Part shown: one piece after another, positions 1 to 9,152 of the stretch
Layout: every line of letters begins with the position of its first letter
Position numbering within the stretch: position 1 is the first letter of the stretch
Assembly (NCBI GenBank): GCA_902767225.1
Contig: CACXGN010000001.1
Coordinates: forward strand, 124,001-188,000
Source of the DNA: an uncultured Eubacteriales bacterium
Lineage (GTDB): Bacteria; Bacillota; Clostridia; Christensenellales; Borkfalkiaceae
Length of the DNA: 64,000 nucleotides
Direction: 5' to 3'
Notes under the pieces: generated by a model
What the model was told of the DNA's origin: nothing
Database searches by the model: none
What the model saw: only the letters and a program-made list of their open reading frames with translations
Program-made: the position numbers and the translations under genes

Positions 1-244
1 TATGGAAGCGAGAAAGTTAAATATTCCGATCGTTGCAATAACCGACACCAACTGCGACCCCGATTTAATCGATCACGTTATCCCCGGTAACGACGACGCT
101 ATCCGTGCGGTAAAACTTATCGCAAGCGTAATTGCGGACGCGGTTATCGAAGCCAACCAGGGCGAACAGGTAGAAAAAGAAGAAGTAGCGGAAAATGCTG
201 AACCTATTCAGGAAGAAGCACCCGCCGCACCTGTTGAAGAATAA
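1..244 (+). CDS. rpsB: 30S ribosomal protein S2, C-terminal part
   Basis: Only the last 80 or so codons are present; the gene is cut by the left edge. The visible part carries the highly conserved S2 stretch in which [10 protein letters not shown] is followed by [13 protein letters not shown]. The tail after residue ~55 is acidic and Glu/Ala-rich, as in many Firmicute S2 proteins. S2 is a small-subunit head/body protein needed late in 30S assembly. It lies 20 bp upstream of tsf, the usual rpsB-tsf operon, and shares its terminator. Confidence 0.96.
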   Translation, partial: MEARKLNIPIVAITDTNCDPDLIDHVIPGNDDAIRAVKLIASVIADAVIEANQGEQVEKEEVAENAEPIQEEAPAAPVEE

Positions 245-264
245 TAGATAAAGGAGACGATCAG

Positions 265-1146
265 ATGTTTACAAGTGCAGACGTAATGGATCTCCGCAAA
301 AAGACCGGAGCAGGTATTGCCGATTGCAAAAAGGCGCTTACCGAAACGGACGGAGATATGGAAAAAGCAATCGACTTTTTGAGAGAAAAGGGAATCGCGA
401 CCGCCGCTAAAAAGGCGTCGAGAATTGCTGCCGAAGGTATCGTTGCGGCAAAGGTTGCGGGAAACAAAGGCGTTTTAGTAGAAGTAAACTGCGAAACCGA
501 TTTCGTTGCGAAGGGCGATCAATATAAGGCTTTCGTTGACGGCGTTGCGGACTACGTTCTTAATAACGACGTTAAAGATATCGACGAACTCGTTGCCGCT
601 AAATCCGACGAAACGATAGCGGCTACCGCTAAAATCGGCGAAAAGATCTCTATCCGCAGATTTGCGAAGTTTACTACCGAAGGCGGAGTTGTCGAAAGTT
701 ATATCCACATGGGTGGCAAAGTCGGCGTTTTAGTCGAAGTTAAAGGTTGCACCTGCGACGCGACTCACGAACTCGCTCACGACTTAGCGCTCCAAATCGC
801 AGCCGCTAAACCCTTATACGTTAAAGCGGACGAAGTTCCCGCCGAAGTATTAGAGCATGAAAAAGAGATCTTAAAGGCGCAAGCCCTTAACGAAGGAAAG
901 CCCGCGGCTATCGTAGACAGGATGGTAGAAGGCAGAGTTAAAAAGTATTACGAAGAATTCTGTCTAATAAACCAAGCGTTCGTTAAAGATCCTTCTTTAA
1001 CTATCGAAAAGGTCGTTAAAGACTATTCCGCAAAAATGGGCAAAGAACTTACCGTTACCCGTTTCGTTCGTTTTGAAATGGGCGAAGGACTTGAAAAGAA
1101 AGTCAACGATTTCGCGGCGGAAGTTGAAGCGCAAATGAAAAAGTAA
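265..1146 (+). CDS. tsf: Elongation factor Ts
   Basis: EF-Ts is the guanine-nucleotide exchange factor that reloads EF-Tu with GTP in the cytosol. The N-terminal UBA-like module contains the conserved [16 protein letters not shown] core (residues ~10-25), followed by the [10 protein letters not shown] motif near residue 75. Length (293 aa) is full size. An AAGGAGA ribosome site precedes the ATG. The gene follows rpsB by 20 bp and ends before a strong terminator; its partner EF-Tu is encoded at 27.0 kb. Confidence 0.98.
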   Translation: MFTSADVMDLRKKTGAGIADCKKALTETDGDMEKAIDFLREKGIATAAKKASRIAAEGIVAAKVAGNKGVLVEVNCETDFVAKGDQYKAFVDGVADYVLNNDVKDIDELVAAKSDETIAATAKIGEKISIRRFAKFTTEGGVVESYIHMGGKVGVLVEVKGCTCDATHELAHDLALQIAAAKPLYVKADEVPAEVLEHEKEILKAQALNEGKPAAIVDRMVEGRVKKYYEEFCLINQAFVKDPSLTIEKVVKDYSAKMGKELTVTRFVRFEMGEGLEKKVNDFAAEVEAQMKK

Positions 1147-1162
1147 AATAAATCAAAAATCT

Positions 1163-1193
1163 AAAACCCTGCTTTGAGTAGGGTTTTTTATTA
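1163..1193 (+). terminator. Intrinsic terminator after rpsB-tsf
   Basis: The arms AAAACCCT and AGGGTTTT flank a short loop and run into a T-rich tail. It separates rpsB-tsf from pyrH, which has its own promoter. Confidence 0.85.
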
Positions 1194-1199
1194 TTTTTA

Positions 1200-1228
1200 T
1201 AGACAAAAACACTTTGTTTTGTTATAAT
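1200..1228 (+). promoter_or_regulatory. Sigma-A-type promoter for the pyrH operon
   Basis: TAGACA (1200-1205) and TATAAT (1223-1228) are separated by 17 bp, directly after the tsf terminator and 30 bp ahead of the pyrH start codon. Confidence 0.75.
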
Positions 1229-1257
1229 AAAAAAAGATATATTTGTAGGAGTAGCGT

Positions 1258-1965
1258 ATGAGCAAGGCAATATACAAAAGGGCGCTTATTAAACTTTCGG
1301 GCGAGGCGCTTGCGGGCAAATCCGGACACGGAATAGACGAAGAAATTTTAAGCAAAGTAGTAGATCAGATAATCGAAGTTAAAAAACTCGGCGTGGAGAT
1401 CGGCGTTGTTGTCGGCGGCGGAAACTTCTGGCGCGGCAGACAGGGTGTCGAAATGGACAGAAGCGCGGCAGATCACATGGGTATGCTTGCGACCGTTATA
1501 AACGCTATCGCTATTCAAGACGCGTTAGAACGCAAGAATATCCCGACGCGTGTTCAAACGGCGCTCACCATAACGAGAGTTGCGGAGCCTTATATTTTAA
1601 GAAAGGCAATGTCTCACTTAAACAAAGGCAGAGTTGTCGTGTTCGCTTGCGGCACGGGTAACCCGTATTTTACTACCGACACGGCGGCGGCGCTTCGCAG
1701 CGCGGAAATAAACGCGGATATTTTACTTCTCGCTAAAAACGTAGACGGGATTTACGATTCCGATCCGAAACTTAATCCGAACGCTAAAAAGCTCGATTCG
1801 GTAGACTATAAAGAGTATATCGAAAAAGGCTTAAAAGCGATGGATACGACCGCCATTACGATATGTATGGAAAACAATATTCCCGTTTTGGCGTTCGGGC
1901 TATTTGAAGAAAACGCGCTCGTAAGAGCGGTATGCGGCGAAAAAATAGGCACGCTTATCAAATAA
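1258..1965 (+). CDS. pyrH: UMP kinase
   Basis: Phosphorylates UMP to UDP with ATP in pyrimidine nucleotide synthesis; belongs to the amino-acid-kinase fold. The glycine-rich phosphate loops are visible: Lys-Leu-Ser-Gly-Glu-Ala-Leu near residue 12 and Gly-Gly-Gly-Asn-Phe-Trp-Arg-Gly near residue 55. The Thr-Asp-Thr-Ala-Ala-Ala-Leu-Arg-Ala/Ser-Ala-Glu segment follows at ~140. Length 235 aa is typical. A TAGGAG ribosome site precedes the ATG. It heads the pyrH-frr-uppS-cdsA-dxr-rseP run, 18 bp before frr. Confidence 0.97.
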   Translation: MSKAIYKRALIKLSGEALAGKSGHGIDEEILSKVVDQIIEVKKLGVEIGVVVGGGNFWRGRQGVEMDRSAADHMGMLATVINAIAIQDALERKNIPTRVQTALTITRVAEPYILRKAMSHLNKGRVVVFACGTGNPYFTTDTAAALRSAEINADILLLAKNVDGIYDSDPKLNPNAKKLDSVDYKEYIEKGLKAMDTTAITICMENNIPVLAFGLFEENALVRAVCGEKIGTLIK

Positions 1966-1983
1966 AGATTAAAGGAGAAAATT

Positions 1984-2559
1984 ATGGGTATCGAAAACGA
2001 ACAGTTTGAAATGATTTTAATGGAAACGGTTGAAAAAACCGAAAAAACCGTTTCGGTATTGAATTCCGAATACATCACGATAAGGGCGGGCAGAGCAAAT
2101 CCGCATATTTTAGACAAAGTGTTAGTAGATTATTACGGCACGCCTTCTCCCATAAATCAGGTGGGCAACATCTCGGTATCGGAAGGAAGATGCCTTGTTA
2201 TCGCCCCGTGGGACGCAAGCATGCTTAAAGTTATAGAAAAGCAGTTGCTTGCAGAAAATCTCGGTATAACCCCCGCAAACGACGGCAAGGTTATAAGGCT
2301 CGTTTTCCCCGTCCTTACCGAAGAAAGAAGAAAAGAACTCGTTAAACAGATAAAGAAAATGTCCGAAGATTCCAAAGTTGCCGTTCGTAACATCAGGCGT
2401 GATGCTATGGACGCTCTTAAAAAGATGAAGAACAATAAAGAGATCTCCGAAGACGAGCACGCGATCTACGAAAAAGAAATAGATAAGGTTATAACCGAAT
2501 CTATCGAAAAAATCGAAAAACTTACCGCTGAAAAAGAAAAGGATATTTTATCTGTATAA
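1984..2559 (+). CDS. frr: Ribosome recycling factor
   Basis: RRF works with EF-G to split post-termination ribosomes. The conserved Arg-Ala-Gly-Arg-Ala-Asn-Pro motif sits near residue 35, followed by the Tyr-Tyr-Gly-Thr-Pro-Ser-Pro-Ile-Asn-Gln strand, and the C-terminal half is the long charged three-helix bundle with Arg-Arg-Asp-Ala-Met-Asp-Ala-Leu-Lys. At 191 aa it is full length with a short N-terminal extension. An AAAGGAG site precedes the ATG; its stop codon overlaps the uppS start by one base (TAATG), implying translational coupling. Confidence 0.97.
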   Translation: MGIENEQFEMILMETVEKTEKTVSVLNSEYITIRAGRANPHILDKVLVDYYGTPSPINQVGNISVSEGRCLVIAPWDASMLKVIEKQLLAENLGITPANDGKVIRLVFPVLTEERRKELVKQIKKMSEDSKVAVRNIRRDAMDALKKMKNNKEISEDEHAIYEKEIDKVITESIEKIEKLTAEKEKDILSV

Positions 2560-3254
2560 TGGAAGAAGTAAATAGCGGTGTTCCGGCACACGTCGGAATA
2601 ATAATGGACGGAAACGGCAGATGGGCTCAAATGCGCGGCAAAAAGCGCTCGTTCGGGCATAGTGCCGGTTCTAAAAACGTCGATAGGATCGTTACGCACG
2701 CCTTTAACTCCGGTATAAAAACGCTAACGTTATACGCGTTTTCTTCCGAGAACTGGGCGCGCCCGAAAGAAGAAGTCGACGCGCTTATGCACTTACTAAA
2801 AATATACTTTAATAAGTTTATAAAAAAGGTGTTGAAAAACAAGGTCAGACTTTCGGTCATGGGGGATATAGATATGCTATCCCCAGACCTTAAAGAACTG
2901 ATAATAGCCGATATGGAAAAGTCAAAGGGCTTTACCGAACACACCTTAAATATCGCTATAAATTACGGCGCAAGGCAAGAAATAGTTTACGCCGTGAATA
3001 AGCTTATAAAAAACGGCGAAGAAGTTACGGTAGACAGTATCTCAAAGGAACTTTATACCGCGCCTTTCGGCGAACCCGATCTTATTATAAGAACGGGCGG
3101 GGAATACAGGCTTTCAAACTTTATGCTCTATCAAGGTGCGTATAGTGAACTGTATTTTACCGACGTTTTATGGCCGGACTTTGACGAAACGGAATTAGAT
3201 AAGGCGATAGAGAGTTTTAAAAATAGAAAAAGAAGATTCGGAAAAGTAATTTAG
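2559..3254 (+). CDS. uppS: Isoprenyl transferase (undecaprenyl diphosphate synthase)
   Basis: Cis-prenyltransferase that elongates farnesyl-PP with isopentenyl-PP to undecaprenyl-PP, the lipid carrier for peptidoglycan and surface polysaccharides. The catalytic Ile-Met-Asp-Gly-Asn-Gly-Arg-Trp-Ala motif is at residues ~14-22, with the Tyr-Ala-Phe-Ser-Ser-Glu-Asn-Trp-Arg/Ala-Arg-Pro block at ~60-70 and the Arg-Thr-Gly-Gly-Glu-x-Arg-Leu-Ser-Asn-Phe block near 185. Length 231 aa is slightly short but complete. The start overlaps the frr stop codon; cdsA follows after one base. Confidence 0.96.
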   Translation: MEEVNSGVPAHVGIIMDGNGRWAQMRGKKRSFGHSAGSKNVDRIVTHAFNSGIKTLTLYAFSSENWARPKEEVDALMHLLKIYFNKFIKKVLKNKVRLSVMGDIDMLSPDLKELIIADMEKSKGFTEHTLNIAINYGARQEIVYAVNKLIKNGEEVTVDSISKELYTAPFGEPDLIIRTGGEYRLSNFMLYQGAYSELYFTDVLWPDFDETELDKAIESFKNRKRRFGKVI

Positions 3255-3255
3255 T

Positions 3256-4104
3256 ATGGGAAAAAGATTGATATCGGGAACGTGTTTTGTGGCGATGGTC
3301 GTGGGGTTTTTTCTCCTTCGCGAATATGTTGACGCAAGATTGTTCCAGATTTTAACTTGGATATTCTGCGCGATAGGCACTTTTGAAGTGGCGCGCGCTG
3401 TAAAGGATTATTCTGTAAAGAAAAACGTGATAATCTGCACGGTTTTCGGAGTCCTTTTTCCTGCGTTTTACGCGCTTATGCGCTATCTCGTTTATCCGAA
3501 GTTCGCGTATCTTCTTTCGATAGACTTTATCTTGTTAGCGCTTATAATAGTCGCGATATTCACGGCTATTGAAAAAAAGGATATTAAAACTTTCGGTGTT
3601 TCAGCGCTTCCGATAGTTTATCCGTCTTTATTTATTTTGGTAATGCTGCTTGCCAACGATCTTGCAGCCCCCAAAGGATTTATCGCCATGCTGCTGATAT
3701 TCGCAATTTCACCCATTTCGGACACGATGGCGTATCTTGTCGGCATGACTTATAACAAGATAAGAAAAGGCAAAGCCAAAAAAATGTGCCCCAAACTCAG
3801 CCCCAAAAAAACTTGGGCGGGGGCTATCGGCGGAGTTATAGGCGGAGTTATCGGCGCGGTTTTAACTTACGCGATATTTAATCCCGCATTAAATATTCCA
3901 TATCCATATCTCGTGTTTGCCGCAATAGGCGTTGTCGCCGGCGTTTTGACCGAATTAGGCGATCTTTTCGAAAGCCTTATCAAAAGGAAAGTCGGTATAA
4001 AAGATATGGGTAACATTATGCCAGGTCACGGCGGGGTTATGGACAGGATCGACGGTATTTGTTTTGCCGCCGTATTGATATTTTTCGTATTTTTATTTAT
4101 ATAA
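3256..4104 (+). CDS. cdsA: Phosphatidate cytidylyltransferase
   Basis: Membrane enzyme that makes CDP-diacylglycerol from phosphatidic acid and CTP, the branch point of phospholipid synthesis. Several hydrophobic helices span the protein. The family signature is clear at the C-terminus: Leu-Ser-Pro-Lys-Lys-Thr-Trp-Ala-Gly near residue 178, and Gly-Asp-Leu-Phe-Glu-Ser followed by Lys-Arg-Lys-x-Gly-Ile-Lys-Asp and the Gly-His-Gly-Gly-x-Met-Asp-Arg-x-Asp motif near residue 255. The gene sits in the usual uppS-cdsA-dxr order. Confidence 0.95.
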   Translation: MGKRLISGTCFVAMVVGFFLLREYVDARLFQILTWIFCAIGTFEVARAVKDYSVKKNVIICTVFGVLFPAFYALMRYLVYPKFAYLLSIDFILLALIIVAIFTAIEKKDIKTFGVSALPIVYPSLFILVMLLANDLAAPKGFIAMLLIFAISPISDTMAYLVGMTYNKIRKGKAKKMCPKLSPKKTWAGAIGGVIGGVIGAVLTYAIFNPALNIPYPYLVFAAIGVVAGVLTELGDLFESLIKRKVGIKDMGNIMPGHGGVMDRIDGICFAAVLIFFVFLFI

Positions 4105-4113
4105 GGATTTGCT

Positions 4114-5253
4114 ATGAAGAAAATAGCGCTTATAGGAAGCACGGGCTCAATCGGAAGACAAGTTCTTAACGTTTGCCGTCGCCATAGCGACGAGTTCAAA
4201 ATCGTTTCGCTTGCCGCCGGAAACAACGCCCGTCTTTTTTTTGAACAGGTAAAAGAGTTTTCGCCGAAAGTCGGTTCGCTCGCAAATTTTACGGGCGAAT
4301 TGCCTAACTACGCAAAATCCACGGAATTCTTTTTCGGCGAAAACGCCTTTAAAAACGCTATCGTAGAAGACGCCGACTTGGTGGTGGTATCTTTGGTAGG
4401 GTTTAAGGGTATAATAGCGGTATTAGACGCGATCGAAAAGGGCAAAAACATCGCCCTTGCGAATAAGGAAAGCCTTGTCGTCGGCGGCGAACTCGTAATG
4501 AAAAGAGCCGAGCAAAAGGGCGTTAAAATAGTTCCCATCGACAGCGAACACTCGGCGATATGGCAATGCCTTAATTTTGACTTTAATAAGCCCTTCAAAA
4601 AGATAATTCTAACGGCGAGCGGCGGCGCGTTCCGCGATTTCACAAAATCCGAACTTTTAAAGGCAACGGCGATAAGCGCGCTTAAACATCCCACGTGGGA
4701 TATGGGCGCAAAAATCACCATAGACTGCGCAACGCTCGTCAATAAAGCGTTTGAAGTTATAGAGGCGAAATGGCTTTATAACACTTCGATAGATAATATC
4801 GACGTTATTATTCATAGGGAAAGCATAATCCACTCTATGGTGGAGTTTGAAGATAACTCCGTTATTGCGCAAATGTCTTATCCCTCTATGGAACTTCCCA
4901 TAACGCTTGCCCTTAACTATCCCGAAAGAATAGACGCGGGGCTATCCGAACTGAATTTTGCCAAACTTAAAAGCCTTTCTTTCGAGGCTCCGGATATAGA
5001 TAGGTTTCCGTGCTTGCCGCTCGTTATAGAGGCGGGAAAACGTGGCGGCGGCTATCCCGCCGTGGCGAACGGAGCGAACGAATACGCCGTAAAACTGTTT
5101 ATTGAGAATAAAATCGGGTTTAATGATATATATAATAGTATATACGGCGCGCTTTCTTCTTACGTGGAAAGCGAAAAACCGAAAGAGTTTTCCGATCTTG
5201 AAAGGGCGAACTTTTTCGGCGAAGAGTTCGTAAAAAGCAAATTCGGAGAATAA
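4114..5253 (+). CDS. dxr: 1-deoxy-D-xylulose-5-phosphate reductoisomerase
   Basis: NADPH-dependent second step of the MEP isoprenoid pathway. Visible motifs are the dinucleotide loop Gly-Ser-Thr-Gly-Ser-Ile-Gly at residues 8-14, Asn-Lys-Glu-Ser-Leu-Val near 118, Asp-Ser-Glu-His-Ser-Ala near 143 (metal/substrate site), Ser-Gly-Gly-Ala-Phe-Arg-Asp near 169 and His-Pro-Thr-Trp-Asp-Met-Gly near 190. Length 379 aa is normal. With uppS, rseP and the IspDF fusion at 14.3 kb, it shows that this organism makes isoprenoids by the MEP route. Confidence 0.97.
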   Translation: MKKIALIGSTGSIGRQVLNVCRRHSDEFKIVSLAAGNNARLFFEQVKEFSPKVGSLANFTGELPNYAKSTEFFFGENAFKNAIVEDADLVVVSLVGFKGIIAVLDAIEKGKNIALANKESLVVGGELVMKRAEQKGVKIVPIDSEHSAIWQCLNFDFNKPFKKIILTASGGAFRDFTKSELLKATAISALKHPTWDMGAKITIDCATLVNKAFEVIEAKWLYNTSIDNIDVIIHRESIIHSMVEFEDNSVIAQMSYPSMELPITLALNYPERIDAGLSELNFAKLKSLSFEAPDIDRFPCLPLVIEAGKRGGGYPAVANGANEYAVKLFIENKIGFNDIYNSIYGALSSYVESEKPKEFSDLERANFFGEEFVKSKFGE

Positions 5254-6378
5254 ATGAACTTTTTATTTATGTCGTCTTTTTTAGAAGTGCTATCCGTGAT
5301 AGGCTACGTCCTTTTAGCGGTATTAGTGCTTCTTTTAATGATAACCGTTCACGAGTTCGGGCATTACATTGCCGGTAAAATATTGAAATTCAAAATAGAC
5401 GAATTCGCGATAGGGTTCGGACCGAAGATTTTTAAAAAGGTCAAAAAGAACGGCGAAATATTTTCTGTTCGCGCCTTCCCGATAGGCGGGTTTTGCGCCT
5501 TCCATGGAGAGGGCGAAGACGTTAAAGACGACGGGCTTGCGTTCAACAACAAAGCGCCTTGGAAAAGAATTATTGTTTTAGTATCCGGCGCACTTATGAA
5601 TTATCTTTTCGCACTCGTGCTGATTTGTTCTATGTTCGGTATTTACGGCAGAACGGCTTTGGTGACTGTGGATATGACGCCGACTACCGAGTTTTCGGAA
5701 GAATATTGTTTTTCTCCGTATGACGTGATAATTAAAGCAAACGGCAAAAACGCTTATTTAACGACTGACCTTATGAACGCTATCTCAAATAAGCAAAAAG
5801 GCGATCTTGTCGATTTTTCGATCCGCCGTGGCGGGAAAGATTTAGACGTAAAAATAGCAATGAGGTGCGATACCGATTTTAAAAATTTAGAAGATAACGA
5901 AAAACTCTTTACAGCGCTCGGCGTATCTTACGAGGCGGGCGAAAAGGGGGAAATAACTAAAAGCGGGCTTTATAACACCAGCGTCAGGTTCGGGTTCTTT
6001 TCTACTATCGGGCAAAGTTTCGATTATTCTTTTAAGCTTGCGGGAACGGTTTTTTCCGTGCTTGGGCAACTGCTGACCGGCAGAATAGGCATAGGGTCTA
6101 TGGGTGGAACGGTAACTACGATCTCCGTTACCGTGCAAGCGATTAAAGTCGGGGGATTTAGGTATTTACTCAATATCGCCGGATTTATCGGGGTGAACCT
6201 TGCAGTATTTAACCTTTTGCCGATACCTGCGCTCGACGGTTCGCATGTGGTGTTTACTTTAATAGAGTGGATTTTAAAAAGGCCCGTAAATAGAAAGGTA
6301 GAGGCTATAATCCATACGGTGGGGCTGGCTTTGCTTTTATGTTTCGCCGTGATACTCGATCTGCAACGGTGCTTTTAG
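5254..6378 (+). CDS. rseP: RIP site-2 metalloprotease (RseP/RasP family)
   Basis: Intramembrane zinc protease of the S2P family that cleaves anti-sigma factors and signal-peptide remnants. The first membrane helix contains the zinc motif His-Glu-Phe-Gly-His (near residue 30), and the last helices carry the Leu-Pro-Ile-Pro-Ala-Leu-Asp-Gly-Ser motif with the third ligand Asp (near 325). A single PDZ-like region lies between them (about 140-210). At 374 aa it is a compact Firmicute form. GGAG precedes the ATG, which directly follows the dxr stop. No terminator is obvious downstream. Confidence 0.93.
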   Translation: MNFLFMSSFLEVLSVIGYVLLAVLVLLLMITVHEFGHYIAGKILKFKIDEFAIGFGPKIFKKVKKNGEIFSVRAFPIGGFCAFHGEGEDVKDDGLAFNNKAPWKRIIVLVSGALMNYLFALVLICSMFGIYGRTALVTVDMTPTTEFSEEYCFSPYDVIIKANGKNAYLTTDLMNAISNKQKGDLVDFSIRRGGKDLDVKIAMRCDTDFKNLEDNEKLFTALGVSYEAGEKGEITKSGLYNTSVRFGFFSTIGQSFDYSFKLAGTVFSVLGQLLTGRIGIGSMGGTVTTISVTVQAIKVGGFRYLLNIAGFIGVNLAVFNLLPIPALDGSHVVFTLIEWILKRPVNRKVEAIIHTVGLALLLCFAVILDLQRCF

Positions 6379-6465
6379 CTTTGATATAATTCCACATAAT
6401 AATAATTATAAAAAATAAAAATAAAAAATCTGAACAAAAAATATTCCATTATAAAAAAATTGTGA

Positions 6466-6471
6466 TATAAT
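6466..6471 (+). promoter_or_regulatory. Probable -10 element for gdhA
   Basis: TATAAT lies in a very AT-rich spacer 38 bp before the start. The matching -35 (TTCCAT, 16 bp upstream) is poor, so the promoter may need an activator or be weak. Confidence 0.45.
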
Positions 6472-6481
6472 TTTTTTGTAA

Positions 6482-7855
<1,374 letters not shown>

Positions 7856-7880
7856 TAAGTTAAATAAAAATAAATATAAA

Positions 7881-7913
7881 AAAGCGTCATCAACTCGATG
7901 ACGCTTTTTATAT
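7881..7913 (+). terminator. Intrinsic terminator after gdhA
   Basis: AAAGCGTCAT and ATGACGCTTT form a 10-bp stem with a short loop, followed by a T-rich tail. Confidence 0.85.
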
Positions 7914-7957
7914 AAAATTTATACGTCGCTATGTTTGATTAAATAATATGTATAATA

Positions 7958-7986
7958 TTGACAAAACGTCGGGGAAAGGGTAAAAT
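7958..7986 (+). promoter_or_regulatory. Strong sigma-A-type promoter for the glycosyltransferase-like gene
   Basis: TTGACA (7958-7963), a 17-bp spacer, then TAAAAT (7981-7986). Transcription would begin near 7993, ahead of the GAGG ribosome site at 8010-8013 that serves the ATG at 8019. Confidence 0.75.
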
Positions 7987-8018
7987 AATATCAACTTTAT
8001 TAGAAAAATGAGGTTTAT

Positions 8019-8099
8019 ATGGTTAGAAAAGTTTTTTTGGGCCGTCGAATTCTGCATCGAAATGGGCGATGTCTGATATCCAGAAAGCCGAAGATATAG
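8019..8099 (+). other. Short frame carrying the likely true N-terminus of the downstream gene
   Basis: The ATG at 8019 has a good ribosome site (GAGG, 5 nt spacing), but its frame closes at 8099 after 26 codons. If one T is added to the T7 run at 8032-8038, or the ribosome slips back one base on T-TTT-TTG, the frame joins the long gene downstream and reads Met-Val-Arg-Lys-Val-Phe-Phe-Gly-Pro-Ser-Asn-Ser-Ala-Ser-Lys-Trp-Ala-Met-Ser. This looks like a real protein start. The ATG at 8069 has no ribosome site of its own. Confidence 0.6.
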
Positions 8100-9073
8100 A
8101 ATACTGCGATTTCTATGAAAAGGAACTTGGCAAAATAAAGCGAGTTTTTTTATCAAAAAAGGTTCAATCACGTGTTCCGTTAAGGTTGAAAATTTTTCTG
8201 TATAAATCGGCCCTTAAATATAAATTTTTCAAATTAAAGAGAAAGGAAAAAATTCTCTTCGTGTTTTCCGACGCTTATGCAATGGTCACAAACGGAGAAC
8301 AGGTTTTTGATTTTATAAAATGCTTAAAGAAGTGGTTTGTCAACGCTAAATTTGTATTTCATAAATACGATTGTATGGTTGAAATGACAAAATATCAGTT
8401 AGATAAAAAAGAATTATTTGATTTATTCTTGACATTTAACCGTTTAGACGCCGAAAAATACGGGATAGAATATTATGGCGCTTATTGTGAATGTGGTTCA
8501 GTAGAAACATTAGGCTTTAAAGAAACGTGCGACCTTGTTTACGTTGGGCGTGCGGGTGGTCCCGAAAGATCAAATTTTATAATAAACATATTTAAGTATT
8601 TAAGTGATAGGGGATGGAAGTGCGTTTTTTACATACCGCCAGGAATAACAAAAGAAGGCTTGGAGTTTGCAAAAAGCGAACTTGGCGAATTCCAAGATTT
8701 TAAAGGGTTTTGGGGCGACTCCGTTATGAAGAAGTATAAAGACTCCGTTCTATATATCGATTATTGCCCATATAAAAAGAATATATCGTTAATAGAAACG
8801 AGTAAGGCGGTTCTTGAAGTGATTTTACCCGTTGGATTATCTTCTTGCACTATGCGACTTCCTATGGTCTTGGCAAGAAATAAAAAACTTATTACGAATA
8901 GCCCATATATTTTAAAAGAGCCTTTTTATGATAAAAATAATATTTTATATTTCGATAAATTAGAAGATATTGATAAAAGTTTTCTTGAAACGAGTTTCAA
9001 GCCGATCGACTATGATTTTACAGGCGTAGGATTTATCAATAAAGTATGTAAACGTCTTTTCCCAAATGAATAA
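8069..9073 (+). CDS. Glycosyltransferase-like protein, probably 5'-frameshifted
   Basis: I do not recognise a named family. The layout suggests a GT-B-type glycosyltransferase involved in surface polysaccharide. A basic N-terminal third leads to a Rossmann-like strand with Ile-Leu-Phe-Val-Phe-Ser-Asp (~residue 67). A nucleotide-binding-like region follows with Asp-Leu-Val-Tyr-Val-Gly-Arg-Ala-Gly (~155). Near 255-275, Leu-Glu-Val-Ile-Leu-Pro ... Thr-Met-Arg-Leu-Pro-Met-Val-Leu-Ala-Arg-Asn-Lys-Lys-Leu-Ile-Thr-Asn resembles the donor-site helix of lipopolysaccharide-type transferases. The gene is visibly more AT-rich than its neighbours and stands alone between two terminators, suggesting transfer. 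The true start is probably 8019, separated by a frameshift at a T7 run. Confidence 0.6.
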   Translation: MSDIQKAEDIEYCDFYEKELGKIKRVFLSKKVQSRVPLRLKIFLYKSALKYKFFKLKRKEKILFVFSDAYAMVTNGEQVFDFIKCLKKWFVNAKFVFHKYDCMVEMTKYQLDKKELFDLFLTFNRLDAEKYGIEYYGAYCECGSVETLGFKETCDLVYVGRAGGPERSNFIINIFKYLSDRGWKCVFYIPPGITKEGLEFAKSELGEFQDFKGFWGDSVMKKYKDSVLYIDYCPYKKNISLIETSKAVLEVILPVGLSSCTMRLPMVLARNKKLITNSPYILKEPFYDKNNILYFDKLEDIDKSFLETSFKPIDYDFTGVGFINKVCKRLFPNE

Positions 9074-9087
9074 ATATATTAAACACA

Positions 9088-9119
9088 AAAAACGGTTTGC
9101 GGAACGCAAACCGTTTTTT
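9088..9119. terminator. Bidirectional terminator between convergent genes
   Basis: AAAAAACGGTTTGC and GCAAACCGTTTTTT form a long perfect stem with a short GGAAC loop; A- and T-runs on both sides let it serve the plus-strand gene and the minus-strand tmcAL. Confidence 0.88.
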
Positions 9120-9152
9120 CATTGTTAAATTTCTTATCTTATTGTTACGGCG

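Noticed and set aside
8008..8076. 22-codon frame from ATG 8008 overlapping the glycosyltransferase start as a leader peptide
   Set aside because: No ribosome site of its own; the GAGG there overlaps this ATG and fits the ATG at 8019. The T7 frameshift explains the region better.
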